Below, in pieces: positions 63,461-64,000 of a stretch of DNA of 64,000 nt. How positions within the stretch are numbered: position 1 is the first letter of the stretch; the number at the start of each line of letters is the position of its first letter. A model generated the notes under the pieces. The model searched no databases. It was not told the origin of the DNA and saw only the letters and a program-made list of their open reading frames with translations. Both the position numbers and the translations under genes were made by a program. This DNA is from Martinezella tropici (lineage in GTDB: Bacteria; Pseudomonadota; Alphaproteobacteria; Rhizobiales; Rhizobiaceae): assembly GCA_000799755.1 (NCBI GenBank), contig JUHI01000001.1, positions 310,001 to 374,000 of the forward strand. The letters run 5' to 3'.

Positions 63461-63892
63461 TCAGTTCAGCGGCGTCCAGGTACCGTCATCATTGCGACAG
63501 GCCGCACCGCGTGCCATGGTCGGCTTGCCTTCGACCGTAACCGTATGGGTATATTGCCGGCAATTCTGCGAACCCACCTGATAGGGTGCGGCTGCGATGA
63601 CTTCACCGCTGGCGTCCCTACCCTTCCAAGCCACGGGCTGACCGAGCGGCGAGGTCTCAAGCGCCCGATATTCCGCTTCCAGCGCTCGCTGCTTGTCGTT
63701 GTCGTTGAGCTTGATGCCGGTGCGTTCGACGATGCCACCATCAAGAGCATTGATGAAGGTTGCCGAGGCCGGAGGCTTCGCAGACGAAAACAAGCTCTTG
63801 CCGCTCCCCGTGCCGCTCGTCGTCGAGCAACCGGAAAGCGCAATCGCGGCGAAAAGAGAGGGGACGACCAGAAAAAAGGTACGAAGCTTCAT
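63461..63892 (-). CDS. Small lipoprotein, RT0821/Lpp0805-type surface protein
   Basis: This 143-residue protein has a lipobox LSGC at residues 19-22 (AAIALSGCSTTSGTG). The mature part with SALEAEYRAL-like ALEAEYRALETSPLGQPVAW and CRQYTHTVTVEGK, ending GAACRNDDGTWTPLN, matches the short outer-membrane surface antigen family found in alpha-proteobacteria. Function is unknown. It is probably anchored to the outer membrane. It is transcribed in the same direction as ccmI but 218 bases upstream, so it is likely a separate unit. Confidence 0.85.
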   Translation of the reverse strand: MKLRTFFLVVPSLFAAIALSGCSTTSGTGSGKSLFSSAKPPASATFINALDGGIVERTGIKLNDNDKQRALEAEYRALETSPLGQPVAWKGRDASGEVIAAAPYQVGSQNCRQYTHTVTVEGKPTMARGAACRNDDGTWTPLN

Positions 63893-64000
63893 ACAACCGA
63901 ACCAGTATCAAAAAGCAAAACCATAGGTACTGCGCTGCGGCATCATCATGACCCACAACGTCTTTTTGGCATCATGCCGTGCCTCACGCAACATCCTTCG

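Noticed and set aside
1..64000. CRISPR arrays, tRNA, rRNA, transposase or phage genes
   Set aside because: No repeat-spacer arrays, no cloverleaf or rRNA signatures and no transposase or integrase motifs were seen on either strand.

Overview
The window is about 60% GC and reads as a chromosomal segment of a fast-growing member of the Rhizobiaceae (Rhizobium, or near relatives such as Sinorhizobium/Ensifer). Three things point there. The first is the myo-inositol cluster order (Gfo/Idh oxidoreductase divergent from iolR, then iolC-iolD-iolE-iolB). The second is the block pepN - pleC-like kinase - glnE - sensor/regulator pair - degP - ccmH/F/E/I, which I recall in the same order in Sinorhizobium meliloti. 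The third is a pair of rhizobial-type mosaic palindromic elements. No rRNA, tRNA, CRISPR, phage or insertion sequence was recognised, so this looks like ordinary chromosome with some accessory stretches.

Layout. 1-209: 5' part of an FAD ferredoxin reductase that runs off the left edge. 351-8517: inositol catabolism, with repeated GGAA-N6-TTCC-like sites at the iolC and iolR promoters. 8578-16790: MATE exporter, glyoxalase-like and PilZ proteins, a LysR-controlled CMD/PNPOx pair, a HisC-like aminotransferase and several small proteins. 16908-18410: AMP nucleosidase that may be translated from a leaderless mRNA. 18754-21196: three tandem YCII/DGPF proteins followed by an ECF42-type sigma factor, behind a promoter resembling that sigma group's target. 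21202-23942: flippase-like membrane protein divergent from a polyprenyl-type glycosyltransferase, then a Nudix hydrolase. 23943-27817: class III aminotransferase divergent from a glutamine-synthetase-family ligase (probable amine catabolism), and a lipid kinase. 28137-34774: MFS exporter, HxlR regulator with a quinone-reductase-like enzyme, MgtE, Lrp with a divergent EamA exporter and a palindromic operator, and an acetyltransferase. 34781-42313: ETF-ubiquinone oxidoreductase, an atypical SDR, and an RND efflux adaptor/pump pair. 42551-46398: short Hsp70-like protein, uracil-DNA glycosylase, two small proteins and an unknown helix-turn-helix protein. 46871-63892: pepN, pleC, glnE, a two-component pair, degP, the cytochrome c maturation operon ccmIEFH and a small lipoprotein.

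How the parts work together. IolR probably represses iolCDEB until an inositol intermediate appears; IolE, IolD, IolB and IolC then process inosose stepwise. The IolC C-terminal DUF2090 half may supply the aldolase step. The CcmI/E/F/H proteins carry out the last steps of haem attachment to c-type cytochromes, while the adjacent two-component pair and DegP suggest an envelope-quality theme. PleC links the segment to DivK-CtrA cell-cycle control, and a near-consensus CtrA box lies upstream of it.

Limits. All calls come from reading the sequence and recalling family features; no alignment or database search was run. The least understood items are the helix-turn-helix protein at 45547-46398 with its AT-rich, repeat-dense upstream region, several proteins under 110 residues, and the SDR that lacks the usual Tyr/Lys pair.
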